Translations under genes and position numbers: made by a program | NCBI GenBank assembly: GCA_031769625.1 | Contig: JAUIMM010000702.1 | Location: forward strand, 1,485,001-1,549,000 | DNA from: Taudactylus pleione | Lineage: Eukaryota; Chordata; Amphibia; Anura; Myobatrachidae | Direction of reading: 5' to 3' | DNA: 64,000 bases | Part shown: piece by piece, positions 53,042 to 64,000 of the stretch | How the letters are laid out: every line of letters begins with the position of its first letter | How positions within the stretch are numbered: the first letter of the stretch is position 1 | Notes under the pieces: generated by a model | Told to the model about the DNA's origin: nothing | The model's input: the letters and a program-made list of their open reading frames with translations, nothing else | Database searches by the model: none

Positions 53042-54398
53042 GGGCTCTATTTACTACAATCCGCATATTGAATGCAGATTGTAGTGTGATATTATCGACT
53101 GAATTCGCATTGCGAATTCAGGCAATATCACAGGGATTTACTACACATCCATTGCAGAGACAGAGCTTGCGATAAAGCTCTGGGCCTAATTCAGACCCAC
53201 TCGCGAGCGCTGAGGGCTCGCAAGTGGGTCGATGTTAGCTCAGTGCGCATGCACACGACGGAGGCGGCTCCGTCATGTGCATGCGCGAGACCCGGATAGT
53301 GATGGGCAAGCCGTCGCTATGGGTCTCGCTACAAAGGGGGCGTGCTGTCGATGGTGAGTGACGGCATACCCCCTTTGGTGGGCGTGCCGGGGGCGTTGCT
53401 GGCAAGACAGAGGCGTTCCCATTGGAACGCCTACCGTCTGGGGCCGGCCCCACTGACATCACAAGTGATGTCAGTGGGAGTGTTTTCAGCTCTGATAGAG
53501 CCGAAAGCACTCCTGGGCTTGCGGAAACGAGACCCTACGACAAGGGTTTCGTCTCAAGCCCGATGGTCGTGATGGTCTTGACCATTGCGACCATCATGGC
53601 CGCTCGCTATAGCTGTGGGTGGTCACCCACAGCTATATGAACGGCCAGGAGGCCGCTCTACAAATGAAGAAGGGCTGCCCTGATTCAGAGCGAGCGCTCT
53701 GTCGGAGCATCTGGCTCTGAATCAGGGCCTCTGTCCCTACGAATCCCCTACGCACACTAGTCACGGTACCCCCCGGCTAAGCCCTGCCCCCATGATCGCG
53801 GACCCCCCGCGTCCCACCCTCTCCCTTAATTACACTTACCTGCATGCTCCGGGCCTCTGGTGATGCTCTCCATGCCTCCGATCAGGTGATCTCCCATACT
53901 GCACTGGGACCCAATCACCTGATGACCGGGCCGCAGTGCACTATGGGAGACCAGCTGACCGGAGGGGAGACATCACCGGAGGCCCGATCACCGGTCCCTG
54001 GAGTCAGGTAAGTAATCAGCTTGCGGTCTGTTTAGACCACACAGCTGATTACTGGGACCGACTCCCGCCTCTGCTCTCCCCGTTAGAGCAGAGTAGGAGG
54101 CCAGTAACAGGGGGAGACCCTGGATAATGCCACCTTCAGGTGGCGTTATTATCACAGGGCTTTCCCTGATATTATTTTACAATTTTTACTCTGGTCGGAT
54201 CACATTTCCCATTACAATTATGGGAAATGCGATCTGCTTACTAAAAATAAGTGGTACTTAGGGGTTGGAGTAGAATTTTACGAATTCTACTCCAATTGCC
54301 CTGTAATAACTATAGGTGATACTAAAATAATGTGAAAAGTGTGTGAAAACACCCTTTTTCACTTTATTTAGTAAAAATAATGTTTATAAATAGAGCCC
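53042..54398. mobile_element. Harbinger-like element carrying a nested MITE
   Basis: GGGCTCTATTTACTA and TTTATAAATAGAGCCC are inverted ends; ATA flanks at 53039-53041 and 54399-54401. A second MITE sits inside at 53182-53729. No transposase. Confidence 0.7.
53182..53729. mobile_element. Nested MITE, GGGCCTxATTCAGA family
   Basis: GGGCCTAATTCAGACCCACT and GGCTCTGAATCAGGGCC are inverted ends, with TCT on both sides. The interior contains CACTGACATCACxxGTGATG palindromes shared with 58054-58603 and 63035-63582. Confidence 0.75.
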
Positions 54399-54401
54399 AT
54401 A

Positions 54402-56010
54402 GTCTTTCATTTATTGGACAAATGGGAGCTAAATAGTCTATCATCATGACACTCATATTATAATACCTAGAATTTCCTGCACACGAAAGAGCAGAATTTT
54501 TCCATTTATTGGATAAATGTATGTTCACTGCCTTATCCACTTGAATGGTGAAGTCTCATGAGATGCGACCATGCCAGGCTGGGGTTTCCCTGAATTGGTT
54601 GCATCTGATACGACCATGTCAGGGGAACCCAGTGACGGCTGCTGGAAGCTAATCTTCCAGCAGCTGCCGGATTTAGACCACTTGGCCTGCCCTCAGTTGC
54701 CTCAACCAGTTACAAAAGGCTGCAGGAAGACAGTCCGGTTCAGGAATGCTGCAGCTTCCTTCCTCTCCACCGGCTACAGGCAATACCGATGGCAATGTTC
54801 ACACTCATGTCTATTAGGCAAAATATATTGCTGGGGTTTCAGCATTCAGGCTTGCGGCGTCGGTATTTAGTCAGACGGCTTCCCGGCTATCGGCATTTCA
54901 TACCCAACTCCTTCCCAATACCGCTGCACATTCCCAGTATGGGTTACTTGCTTTCTGCGGCTGGGCTGCCTACATAGAAAAATAACTGTTAGTAGCACAT
55001 AACAATGTTTTCTATAGTGGGCAATAAACTCTTAAACTGTATTGTGTAATTGGGATATGCAGCATGAGTCAGCACTATATATATAAAGAAAAAAATCTTA
55101 AAAGTGTAGGCAATATGTTTTCATACGAAAATTCTAATAAATCAGCATAATTGGAAAAATGAATCAACAAACAGTATGAAGACATGTTTAATTTGTACTG
55201 CCTACATAATAAGTGGTAAACATAGATCCTTGTTACATGTTAGTTGTGCTTTAACTATTGACCTCTTAAACTTGATATGACCACTGCCTGACTTGCAGAA
55301 GATATGAGTCACAGTTTACCATAAACTGCTTTTTATTAATGGATAACTCATCGGGGTTCCTGGAATTATAGTGGAATGTTTGGGAGTTTACATTGTGCCT
55401 TATGTTGAATGTTGTTGGTTGTATAACCTGTTAGCAGTCTGACTTCTGATTCCCTATTGCTTTTTTAGCTGAATTGTGACCATATGTATACTTAGCTGCT
55501 TGCACAAGACGTGGAGATATATCTTCTATGCCACATTTATTACTAAGTTTCCATATATATAGACAGCGGAGGAAAAATACATGAGCACATCCAGTTTTCA
55601 ATATATTAGGTAAACTCCAAAAAATGTATTTTTTTTTTTAAAGAAATACAAATATTTGTTCCAACAGCATATATGAAAGCACTAATACTAACATTCAAAT
55701 ATATTTTTTTTTTTATCTATTTATTGAATTTTAAACATTACATCAAAGTATACAATGAATCATGCATTGTTACAGCGTTGGATCTGTTTATACAATTGTC
55801 ATATACTGTATAACATGCACAATATAAAGTTAACACTTAGAGCTATCTCAACGTCACAGTAAGTTCAGAAGCTTCTTAAATTGTTACACAGACATGCACA
55901 TATATTTGATGGGTTTTGATTAATTTTAGCCCTAATTTTACCGTTATTTACTAAGATACAAAATACAAATGCTACACGATAGCACTCATTGTGTATTTGT
56001 ATTTTACTAC
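54402..56010. other. AT-rich spacer with repeat fragments, no gene
   Basis: About 54550-54680 shares GCATCTGATACGACCATGTC AGGG-type sequence with 9100-9180. About 54845-54905 weakly resembles the flank of the telomere-motif element. The rest is AT-rich and unrecognised. Confidence 0.35.
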
Positions 56011-56013
56011 ATA

Positions 56014-56881
56014 GGGCGGTATTCAATTAGTTTTGCATCCATGATAAAGTATCGCATGCCGGTCTTTTCACCTACATCACGTATTTTAGCAGCAGAAACT
56101 TATCGTGCGCACCCCCGCTATTCGCCCTATTCAATTCCAAAAGACATGAAAACGGGGACACGCAAAGTCAGAACCCGCGGAAAGTGGTGTCAGAATCGGG
56201 AAAATCAGCCTGAAGCCCCCAAAAAGATGTAGAAACATTGGGGAACAATGTAGTAGTGCCCGATTAGCCCTAATAAACCAGTTTGGGGTACTTAAGTTAG
56301 TACAATTGCCTCCAATAACGTCTGTGCACAAGTGGTTAAGAATGGCATAAAGCTGTATTTTTGGGTGAAAATAAGTAGTCCTGGTAAATTTGGGGTACCT
56401 GAAAGTGGGTGATAGCATATTTTAATGTCTCTAAAGTAAAGATTTAATAAAAGTGAAATTCCTCCCTCATAGAAGCACCAGCAATCCCAAAACACTTGTC
56501 CCCTTCTTAGAGCACCCCCAGAACCTTATTTCACTAGTTTGCAAACTTGTCCCCTCACTTTGTGCTTTTTCGGCTCCAAATTCAAAGTACTTTTGTTCTT
56601 TGCTTTTTTCCAGGAATTTTTTGACACAGTTGTGCTTTGGGTGCTGTCCCAAGGGTACTGAGTGGTTTCCCCACCTTTGCACCCCAAAATAAAAATGGTG
56701 CACTTCTTTTCTCCTGCTACTCAGAGGCAAATCTTTTCGCCTATTACATTGCATTGACTTTCCGCGTGCACAAAAAGCGGGTGGAATTGAATACGGCGAT
56801 AAGTTTCCGACAGGTGAAAAGTCGCCATCGGCAATACTTTTTCACGGATCTTGGCTTTTCGCTTCTAATTGAATACAGCCC
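56014..56881. mobile_element. PIF/Harbinger-like MITE, 868 bp
   Basis: GGGCGGTATTCAATTAG and CTAATTGAATACAGCCC are inverted ends; ATA flanks at 56011-56013 and 56882-56884. The interior matches 33601-34463 in reverse (for example TACCCCAAATTT). Confidence 0.75.
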
Positions 56882-56884
56882 ATA

Positions 56885-57512
56885 GTGTTAAAAAAAACTC
56901 ATACAAATTATGGCTCTGTGTCACCAGCCTCCCATGTCGCAAACACACAGGGGACACACTATTACCTGACTCCTACAATTACATATACTGGAACTAAACA
57001 TAAATGTGAAGTAAAACTGTTGTCATAATTGAGAAATTTAATTTTTGCATTTTCTAAACATAAAAATGGTGTCCCCAAAATGTGGCACTCAGTGCACATA
57101 CCCCACCCTAGTTAAGTCACTGCATGGGTCATACATACAAATGCAGGACACACAGAGAGACACAAGCGACAAACAGACACACACTGTGACACATAGATAG
57201 AAATAGAACAGAGAATGGGAATAACATAACAGTACTCAGAAATCTGTTTTACCTGCCTAATGAATATTAGTAGAACTCCAGCTTGTTCGTTCAGCCAGAA
57301 CAACAGTTTCAGGTGAATGACAGTAACATCCACCTAACAGTATGTTTCTTTATACTTGGCTGAGTCATACAAATGGTAGATATTTTTCTGGAACCAAAAT
57401 GCATTAAGATCAATGTTAGCCATGAAGTCAAATTTGATTCAGTTAATTCCTTACCAATGATGAGTTAACGAGAGAAAGTGATGGAGAAAAAAATATGATT
57501 TATTATATATTA
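56885..57512. other. Spacer, no gene seen
   Basis: No recognised feature. Confidence 0.4.
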
Positions 57513-58050
57513 CTAGCTGGGATACCTGATGTTGCCCAGGTTGAAGAATGGTCCTTAATATACACCTGCAGCCTTCATTTTTTACATTATCCTCACTGAT
57601 TACCCCTTTCCATTGATCCATTGACATCTGCTTGTACTTTCTCTGAGGTCTCCTAGCGTCTTGCCTCTCTTTCACTTTAGCAGCTGAGAAGTTGTGACAC
57701 AAACGTAATCGTATTTTGGTAGCACGGCTATTCCGACACTTTTTAGAATGTGAGGGTTTAGCAGTAAACTGTCACACTTTTTAAACTCGGCCAATGTAAT
57801 AGAGTCTGAGAACATGCAACTTCGCATATTTTTAGACAAAAAAAAAACTATCACGATTTAAACTCTCATCCAGGTATTTTCCTATTTTAAAGATAAAACT
57901 CGACTAATGTGAAAGGTTACTGCTAAACTTTCACATTTCCTAAACTCTCACCCTATTACATTTTGCCCTAAGTCTTTGGTTGTGCTTTACCAGTGTATGG
58001 TCTTGAAAAGGACCACACTTTAAAAGGCTGAGAAGTGAAAAGAACTACAC
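57513..58050. repeat. Interspersed repeat fragment, ACTAGCTGGGATACC end
   Basis: Starts ACTAGCTGGGATACCTGATG TTGCCCAGG, which I recognise as the terminus of a common vertebrate interspersed repeat but cannot name. The downstream boundary is unclear. Confidence 0.3.
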
Positions 58051-58053
58051 TTA

Positions 58054-58603
58054 GGGTCTGATTCAGAGCCGGACGCTCTGACCAGAGCGCTCGCTCTGAA
58101 TCAGGGCCCTCCTCCATGAAAATGGAGCGGCCTCCTGGCCGCTCGCATAGCTGTGGGTGACCACCCACAGCATATGCGAGCGGCCAAAAAGGTGGTCGTG
58201 ATGGTCTTGACCATCACGACCATCGGACTTGCGACGGAGGCCCTGCGGTAGGGTCTCCCTGCCACAAGCCCTAGAGTGATTTTGGCTCTATCAGAGCCAA
58301 AATCACTCCCACTGACATCACTAGTGATGTCAGTGGGGCCGGCTTCAGACGGTAGGCGTTCCCATGGGCACGCCTCCATCTGGCCGCCACGCCCCCGGCA
58401 CGCCCACCAAAGGGGGCGTGCTGTCAATCAACATCGACAGCATGCCCCCTTTGGTGCGAGACCCGGAGCGATGGAAAGCCCGTCGCTCCCCGGGTCTCGC
58501 ACATGCGCACGACGGAGCTCCCTCCGTCGTGCGCATGCGCAGTGGGGAACATCGACCCACTTGCGAGCGTACTGCCGCTCGCGAGTGGGTCTGAATGACC
58601 CCC
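58054..58603. mobile_element. PIF/Harbinger-like MITE, TTA duplication
   Basis: GGGTCTGATTCAGAGC and GGTCTGAATGACCCCC are inverted ends; TTA flanks at 58051-58053 and 58604-58606. Interior shared, in reverse, with 53182-53729. Confidence 0.8.
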
Positions 58604-58626
58604 TTAGTTTGAATATGGTGTACTAA

Positions 58627-60246
58627 CAGTGCTTAAAGTGATACTAGAGAAGTGGTAGAACTCACCAAACCACCACTGTCCCCCCCAAGGGTTTTTTTAA
58701 AAAGGGGGCGTGGTTCTTGAAACAAAGGGTCGTGGTCAAACAATAGTATTCCCGATTCAAATTACGCCACACAGTAACACAATCTTATCCACATTACACC
58801 ACACATAGTGCCCCTTATTTACTTTATACTACATAGAAGTGTCCATCAATCATGTGATGATACACAGCAGTGCCCCTTTTACACAATGTCCACATTTGTG
58901 CCCCTTATACACAATGCCAACAGTAGTAGTTTCCCTAATACACATACTGCCTACAGTAGTAGTGCCCCTTATACAATGCCAACAGCAGTAGTGTCCCTTA
59001 CACATAATGCTTACAGCAGTAGTGCCTCTTATGTAGTGCCCACTGTAGTGGTGCCCCTTATGCAGTGCCCACAGTGGTGATGTCCCTTATGCAGTGCCCA
59101 CAGTGGTGGTGCCCCTTATTCAGAGCCCATAGTAGTGGTGCCTCTTATGCAGTGCCCCCTATGCAATGCCCCCTGTAGTAATGCCCCCTGTAGTAGTGTC
59201 CCTTGTAATAGTGCCCTCAGTGGTAATGCCCCCCAGTGATAATGCCTCTGTAGTAATGCTCCCTGTAGTAGTGCCCCCAATAGTAATGCCCTTGGTAGTA
59301 ATGCCCCCTGTAGTAATACCCATCAGAGTAGTGCCCCGTGTAGTAGTGCCTCCAGTGGTAATGCCCCCTATAGTATTGACCCCTGTAGTACTAATGCCCT
59401 CAATAGTAATGCCCCCAATAGTAATGACCCCTGTAGTAGTGCCTCCAGTGGTAATGCCCCCTGTAGTAATGCCCCCTGTAGTAGTAATGCCCACAGTGGT
59501 AATGCCACCTGCAGTAATCCCCCCTTTATAGGCAATGCCCCCTGTAGTAATGCCCTTTGCAGTAATGCCCCCTGTAGAAGTAATGCCCCCTGCAGTAATG
59601 CCTCCTGTAGTAATGTCCCCTGTAGTAATGTCCCCTGCAATAATGCCCCCAATAGTAATACCCCCTGTAATAGTGTCCCCAATAGTAATGCGCCCTGTAA
59701 TAGTGCCCCCAATAGTAATGCCCCCTGTAATAGTGCCCCCAATTGTAATGCCCCCTGTAATAGTGTCCCCAATAGTAATGATCCCTGTAATAGTTTCCCC
59801 AATAGTAATGCCCCCAATAGTAATGCCCCCTGTAATAGTGCCCCCAATAGTAATTCCCCCTGTAATAGTGTCCCAATAGTAATGCCCCCACACAAAAAAA
59901 AAAAACCAAAAACACAATACTTACCTTAAGCCCCAATCCTGTGTCCGCTGCCATCTGGTCGACCTGGCTGCTCTTCAGAACTATGGGAGAAACGTCATGA
60001 CATCTCTCCCATAGTGCCCGTCGGGGGAGCTGGAGGTCAGGAGTGAGCTTCAGCCTCCGGCTGCCGCTTGCGCTGCGAGGAAGGAGCTGGACGCCCGCTG
60101 GTAACAAAATCTCAGCGGGCGCCCTGCAAATGGAGCCTCCCTTCGGCGCCGGGCTGAGGGGGGCCAGAGGAGGCGGAACTGATTCCGTCTCCAAATAGAC
60201 GTTACAGAACGCAGTTCTGCTCAGTTCCAGCCCACTTTAACCCCTG
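58627..60246. mobile_element. Non-autonomous hAT element, perfect 8-bp duplication
   Basis: Ends CAGTGCTTAAAGTG and CCACTTTAACCCCTG-like (right end CCCACTTTAACCCCTG) are inverted; TGTACTAA flanks at 58619-58626 and 60247-60254. The interior is mostly a minisatellite. It belongs to a different hAT subfamily from the 15009 element judging by its termini. Confidence 0.85.
59150..59885 (-). repeat. C-rich (minus G-rich) minisatellite
   Basis: Units of about 15-20 bp of the form AATGCCCCCTGTAGT, AGTGCCCCCAATAGT. On the minus strand ACTACAGGGGGCATT closely resembles the units at 10735-11560. Open frames on both strands follow from composition. Confidence 0.9.
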
Positions 60247-60254
60247 TGTACTAA

Positions 60255-60633
60255 AGGGGGAAAGCTGTGACAAGGAACACATAAATCATTCACACCTGGA
60301 TAACAATGCAATTTCGGAATAAATTACAGTGCAGGCTGGCATATTCTCATACTGTTTGGAATGGGGTATATCAGGAGCAGAGTGACTTACAGGACAGAAA
60401 TTAGTATAGCTTCCCAAATCATTGCGGTTTCAGAAATCACCGCAGCACAGAAATCATTGTCGAGCAGAAAGCTCTGCAGACCAACATAGGAGGCATGGCA
60501 TATGAAAATGTGCTTGGAGAAAATTAGCAACCATCAGTGTAGGTGCAGTGTGACAGTTGATTCTCCGACTCATCACTGCTCGTCTGTTGGAGCTCTGCCT
60601 GCCCCTACCCCTGGTACATATAAGCCTGTTTTA
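60255..60633. other. Spacer, no gene seen
   Basis: No recognised feature. Confidence 0.4.
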
Positions 60634-60980
60634 TGGTGCGTACACACTCCCTGAGCGATATCGTCTAGTGTGTCCCCGGCAGGGTGTGCTCAATGTCGTT
60701 CATGACATAGAGCACACCCGCTGAATGATATCATTAACTATATCGTTCAGCGCCGGGCTCTCTTCCCCCATTCCCCAACATGCAGCAACCTGATGACATC
60801 GTCAGGTTGGCCTGCATGTTAACCCGATGAACGATGATGACGAATGACCCGCGGGAACGCACGTTGTCGTTATCGTTCATCGTTTTTGTGATAAAAATGG
60901 ATGATAAAGTGGACGACTGAACGATAACGATATCGTTATCGTTCAGTCGTCCACTTTAATCGCCCAGTGTGTACCCACAA
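60634..60980. mobile_element. Palindromic MITE, GTGCGTACACACT ends
   Basis: TGGTGCGTACACACT and AGTGTGTACCCAC are imperfect inverted ends. It contains a 54-bp perfect palindrome at 60905-60958 and many ATCGTT/AACGAT blocks. TTA precedes the left end; the right duplication is not clear. Confidence 0.65.
60905..60958. repeat. 54-bp perfect palindrome
   Basis: Two 27-bp arms with no spacer, centred between 60931 and 60932; every base pair was checked by eye. Confidence 0.95.
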
Positions 60981-60984
60981 TCAG

Positions 60985-61215
60985 GCACTGAAGACATCTT
61001 GATCGAACTTACTTAAACCAAAATTTCAAATCGGAGAATCCACAGCCTACTCAATAGCCCTAACAAACCTCAATCATAGCCAAAAACCTACAGTAATCCT
61101 GGACAAACTACACCACCATGCCAAATTTGTAGGAGCTAGATACAAAACTTTAGCCGTGGACAAATAGACAGACACACCACACATTTTCTTGCTTATTATA
61201 TATATTATTATAGTT
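60985..61215. repeat. Interspersed repeat tail
   Basis: TTGTAGGAGCTAGATAC and GACAAATAGACAGACACACC ending in TTATTATATATATTATTAT looks like the opposite end of the repeat type at 57513. Family name unknown to me. Confidence 0.3.
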
Positions 61216-61367
61216 CTATTCCTTTACTGTGTGTATATATATATTTAACAATTTTGGTCCGATTCAGAGATTAACGCAGATCTGATGTATACGGAGTTGA
61301 ACAATTTTTTGCTACTGAGCGTGCTCGATAATCCCTAAAAACTCATACAGTGTATGTATTACACAGA

Positions 61368-61700
61368 GGGCCTGTTTCAGACCCGGTCGCTAGCAAGCAT
61401 CCGCTCGCTGCTGCCGATGTTCGCTAATCTGCGCATGCATATGCATCGCAGTGCGCCAACTACTCATAGGGATCGGGACGACCAGCAAAGACAGCCCAGT
61501 GTAATGAGTGACAGGAGAGGCCGTTTATGGGTGGTTCCTGGGGCAGGACACGAATAACAGGGGTGTGGAGGTGCGAACGCAGGCATGCCTGAGTGTAGCA
61601 ACGCCGTTTCAGAGGTGCACATAATTAACAGCCAGCGTCATAGTACACGTCACATGCCTGTTTTTTACACTGAAGTCCTCGCAGTGCTTTCAGTACGGTA
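61368..61700. mobile_element. MITE fragment, GGGCCTGTTTCAGACCC end
   Basis: Left end and interior (GCATATGCATCGCAGTGCG) resemble 49066-49555 and 43622-43990; the right end is missing. Confidence 0.5.
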
Positions 61701-61984
61701 AGGCAACCACAAGCGCTGCGAGCCCTTTCGATGGCCCTCGATGTACCAATATTTTAATTAGAGTTGAGCGGGTTCGGATCTCAGAGATCTCCCTGCCTGC
61801 CCCGGATCCCTGACCCGAGGCAAAACCTCGCGACCCCTCTGTAGAGTTGCGAGGTTTTGTTTTCTGAGGGCTTAACACTGACTGGTTGAGAGAGCCGTCT
61901 ATCATGGCTCTCAGCCAATAAGCATTCAGCCCATTGAAAACTGCACAAAAAGAGGAAAAAAAGATGGAGCCCGCCATCCCCCGC

Positions 61985-62985
61985 CGCCTGACACCGCCGG
62001 CACCACCACTGGCAGCATCCCCCGCTGCGACACCACCGGTGCAGACACACCTGCATTGCTGCACAACGTATTGAGGACACCGTCTGTGACCCCCACTGTC
62101 GACACTGCCGACACTCCCACACTAAAGGCACCACCAGCACCCCTGCACTGCCGGCACAGTCAGCAAACCTGCACTGAGGACACCGCCGGCACCCACGCTC
62201 TGCTGACACCGCCGGCAACCTGCATTGAGAACACCCCTGCACTGCCGACACAGTCATCACACCTGCACTGAGGACACCGTTGGCACCCCCGCTCTGCTGA
62301 CACCGCTGGCACCCTGCATTGAGAACACCCTGCACTGCCGACACAGTCAACAAACTTGCACTGAGGACACCACTGGCACCCCCGCTCTGCCGACACCGCC
62401 GGCACCCTGCATTGAGAACACCCCTGCACTGCCGACACAGTCAGCAAACCTGCAATGAGGACACCGCTGGCACCCCCGCTCTGCCGACACTGCCGGTACC
62501 CTTCACTGAGAACACTGCCAGCATTGCCTTTACATGTACTGAAGACACTGCCAGCAACCCCCACACTGCCGACACAGTCAGCAAACCTGCAATGAGGACA
62601 CCACTGGTACCCCCACACTGCCAACACAGCCAGCAAACCTGCACTAAAAACACCGCTGGCACCCCCGCAATACTGACACAGACAGCAAACCTGCACTAAG
62701 ACACCGCTGGCACCCCCGCACTGCCGACACAGCCAGCAAACCTGCACTAAAGACACCGCTGGCACCACCGCACTGCCAACACAGCCAGCAAACCTGCACT
62801 AAGACACAGCTGGCACCCCCGCACTGCCAACACAGCTAGAAAACCTGCACTAAAGACACCGCTGGCATCCCCACATTGCCGACATCACCAGTACCCTTCA
62901 CTGAGAACACTGCCAGCACCGCTGCACTGCCATTCCATGTACTGAGGACACCATCAGCAACCCCACTCTGCCGACACTGCTGTCA
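61985..62985 (+). repeat. About 52-bp minisatellite
   Basis: Degenerate units of CAGCAAACCTGCACTGAGGA CACCGCTGGCACCCCCGC and CTGCCGACACAG. Long minus-strand open frames rich in Val, Ser and Cys (for example 62160-62768) come from the repeat. Confidence 0.88.
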
Positions 62986-63034
62986 CAGTGAGTGCACTAT
63001 TGGTGTATCCAACCCACAGTGTATAACACACTGT

Positions 63035-63582
63035 GGCCCTGATTCAGAGCCGGACACTCTGACAGAGCGCTCGCTCTGAATCAGGGCCGGTCTTTTTTTT
63101 TTAGAACGGGTTCCTGGCCGCTCGCATAGCTGTGGGTGAGCACCCACAGCTATAGCGAGCGGCCAGGAAGATGGTCGCTATGGTAAAGACCATCGCGACC
63201 ATCGGGCTTGCGACGAGACCCTTGTGGTAGGGTCTCGTTGCTGCAAGCCCCAGAGAGATTTCGGCTCTAACAGAGCCGAAATCTCTCCCACTGACATCAC
63301 TCGTGATGTCAGTGGGGCCGGCCCCAAACGGAGGCTTTCACATTTGAACGCCTCAGTTTGGGCAGCCACTCCCCCAGCCTGCCCACCAAAGGGGGCGTGC
63401 TGTCACTCAACCTCGACAGCACGCCCTCTTTGGTACGAGACCCGGAGCGACGGATTGCCCATCGCTATCCGGGTCTCGCGCATGCGCACGACGGAGCCAG
63501 CTCCGTCGTGCGCATGCGCACTTCCCCACCATCGACCCGGTTGCAAGCGCACAGCGATTGCGACCGGGTGAGAATCAGGCCC
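63035..63582. mobile_element. Nested MITE, third copy of the GGGCCTGATTCAGA family
   Basis: GGCCCTGATTCAGAGC and GAATCAGGCC are inverted ends; interior shared with 53182-53729 and 58054-58603, including the CACTGACATCACTCGTGATG palindrome. Flanks TGT and AGT do not match exactly. Confidence 0.7.
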
Positions 63583-64000
63583 AGTATCCATGTTGGAAAT
63601 TAGAAGCTGAACTGCCACATTTTAGTGGCGCCCACTGTGTCACTTAGCTTAGTCAGCCAGCTAGCTGGATGCAACCTTTTGGCCTTAACTAGATGAAGCA
63701 AATAATATTGTGAGGTGGTCAAAATTGATAGGAAATTACTGGAATAAATGTTACTGAGGTCAATTATACTGTAGGAACAAAAACAGGCCCATTTTATGTG
63801 ATTTTAGCTGTTTTTATAGTTTTTTAAGAAAAAAATCCAGATCCAAAACCAAAACACGAAAACAAAACACCAAGGAAAAAAACCCAAAACCAGATTCAGA
63901 TCCAAAACCAGGGGAGATCCAGATCCAAAACCAAAACCAAGACACAAAGTGATCGCTCGCCAACACAAAGTAGTCGTGTTTATACCTTTCCGAGCTATCG

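Larger units (their letters stand above)
61759..63955 (+). mobile_element. hAT relative, 3' terminus lost, MITE nested
   Basis: Starts TAGAGTTGAGCGGGTTCGG, like the other 5' ends of the lineage, followed by GAGGCAAAACCTCG. The 3' landmarks (GTCACTTAGCTTAGTCAGCC, TTACTGAGGTCAATTATAC, AGATCCAAAACCAAAACAC) occur at 63640-63955, but the expected CACATCCCTA terminus is absent, so the end is truncated or lies past 64000. The inside holds a 52-bp minisatellite and a MITE. No transposase. Confidence 0.75.

Noticed and set aside
62160..62768. 202-residue minus-strand frame (Val/Ser/Cys repeat)
   Set aside because: Derives from the 52-bp minisatellite inside a hAT relative.

Overview
The window is vertebrate nuclear DNA, most likely from an amphibian (probably a frog) with a large, repeat-rich genome. 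That assignment is an inference from the repeat types: Penelope-like retroelements with a GIY-YIG endonuclease, BED-finger hAT DNA transposons, many PIF/Harbinger-like MITEs flanked by 3-bp duplications, and long (TA)n and (ATT)n microsatellites. I see no bacterial-style operon, no rRNA or tRNA gene and no convincing host protein-coding gene. Almost all recognisable coding capacity belongs to mobile elements.

Layout. 1-3144: decayed Penelope-like element (reverse transcriptase plus GIY-YIG remnant) and its flanking promoter-like duplication. 3145-8372: internally rearranged, non-autonomous hAT element whose transposase core has been replaced by a satellite-like array. 8373-15008: mosaic of Penelope terminal pieces (one with an uninterrupted GIY-YIG reading frame at 12380-12904), small hAT MITEs, a G-rich minisatellite element and an element carrying telomere-like TAACCC motifs. 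15009-21238: a full-length hAT element with an uninterrupted 1037-residue transposase (17490-20603) behind a 2.4-kb leader made largely of twelve 160-bp repeats. 21274-26227: a second satellite-filled hAT derivative in the opposite orientation, sharing a (TA)n tract with the full-length copy. 26491-28375: a short hAT relative with a perfect 8-bp target duplication. 28713-30004: a large near-perfect inverted repeat that looks like a Penelope terminus. 30005-49000: comparatively quiet, AT-rich DNA with scattered MITEs and two minisatellites. 49066-64000: dense MITE nesting plus two more members of the same hAT lineage (49563-52783 and 61759 to about 63955).

The central story is one hAT lineage represented six times. 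Its 5' ends share TAG(A/G)G(A/G)TGAGC-like termini, and most copies carry a subterminal hairpin. Four copies have a visible TATA-like box, short ATAGGGGCTGGCTG-type repeats and a long tandem array before the transposase start. The 3' ends share AAAACCAAAACAC-rich sequence. Only the copy at 15009-21238 keeps the DDE residues, BED finger and dimerisation region and could supply transposase in trans to the others. The most unusual signal is that in two derivatives the transposase core was replaced by tandem arrays ending at the same right-hand junction. In one of them a 77-bp piece of transposase coding sequence was absorbed into the array and occurs three times.
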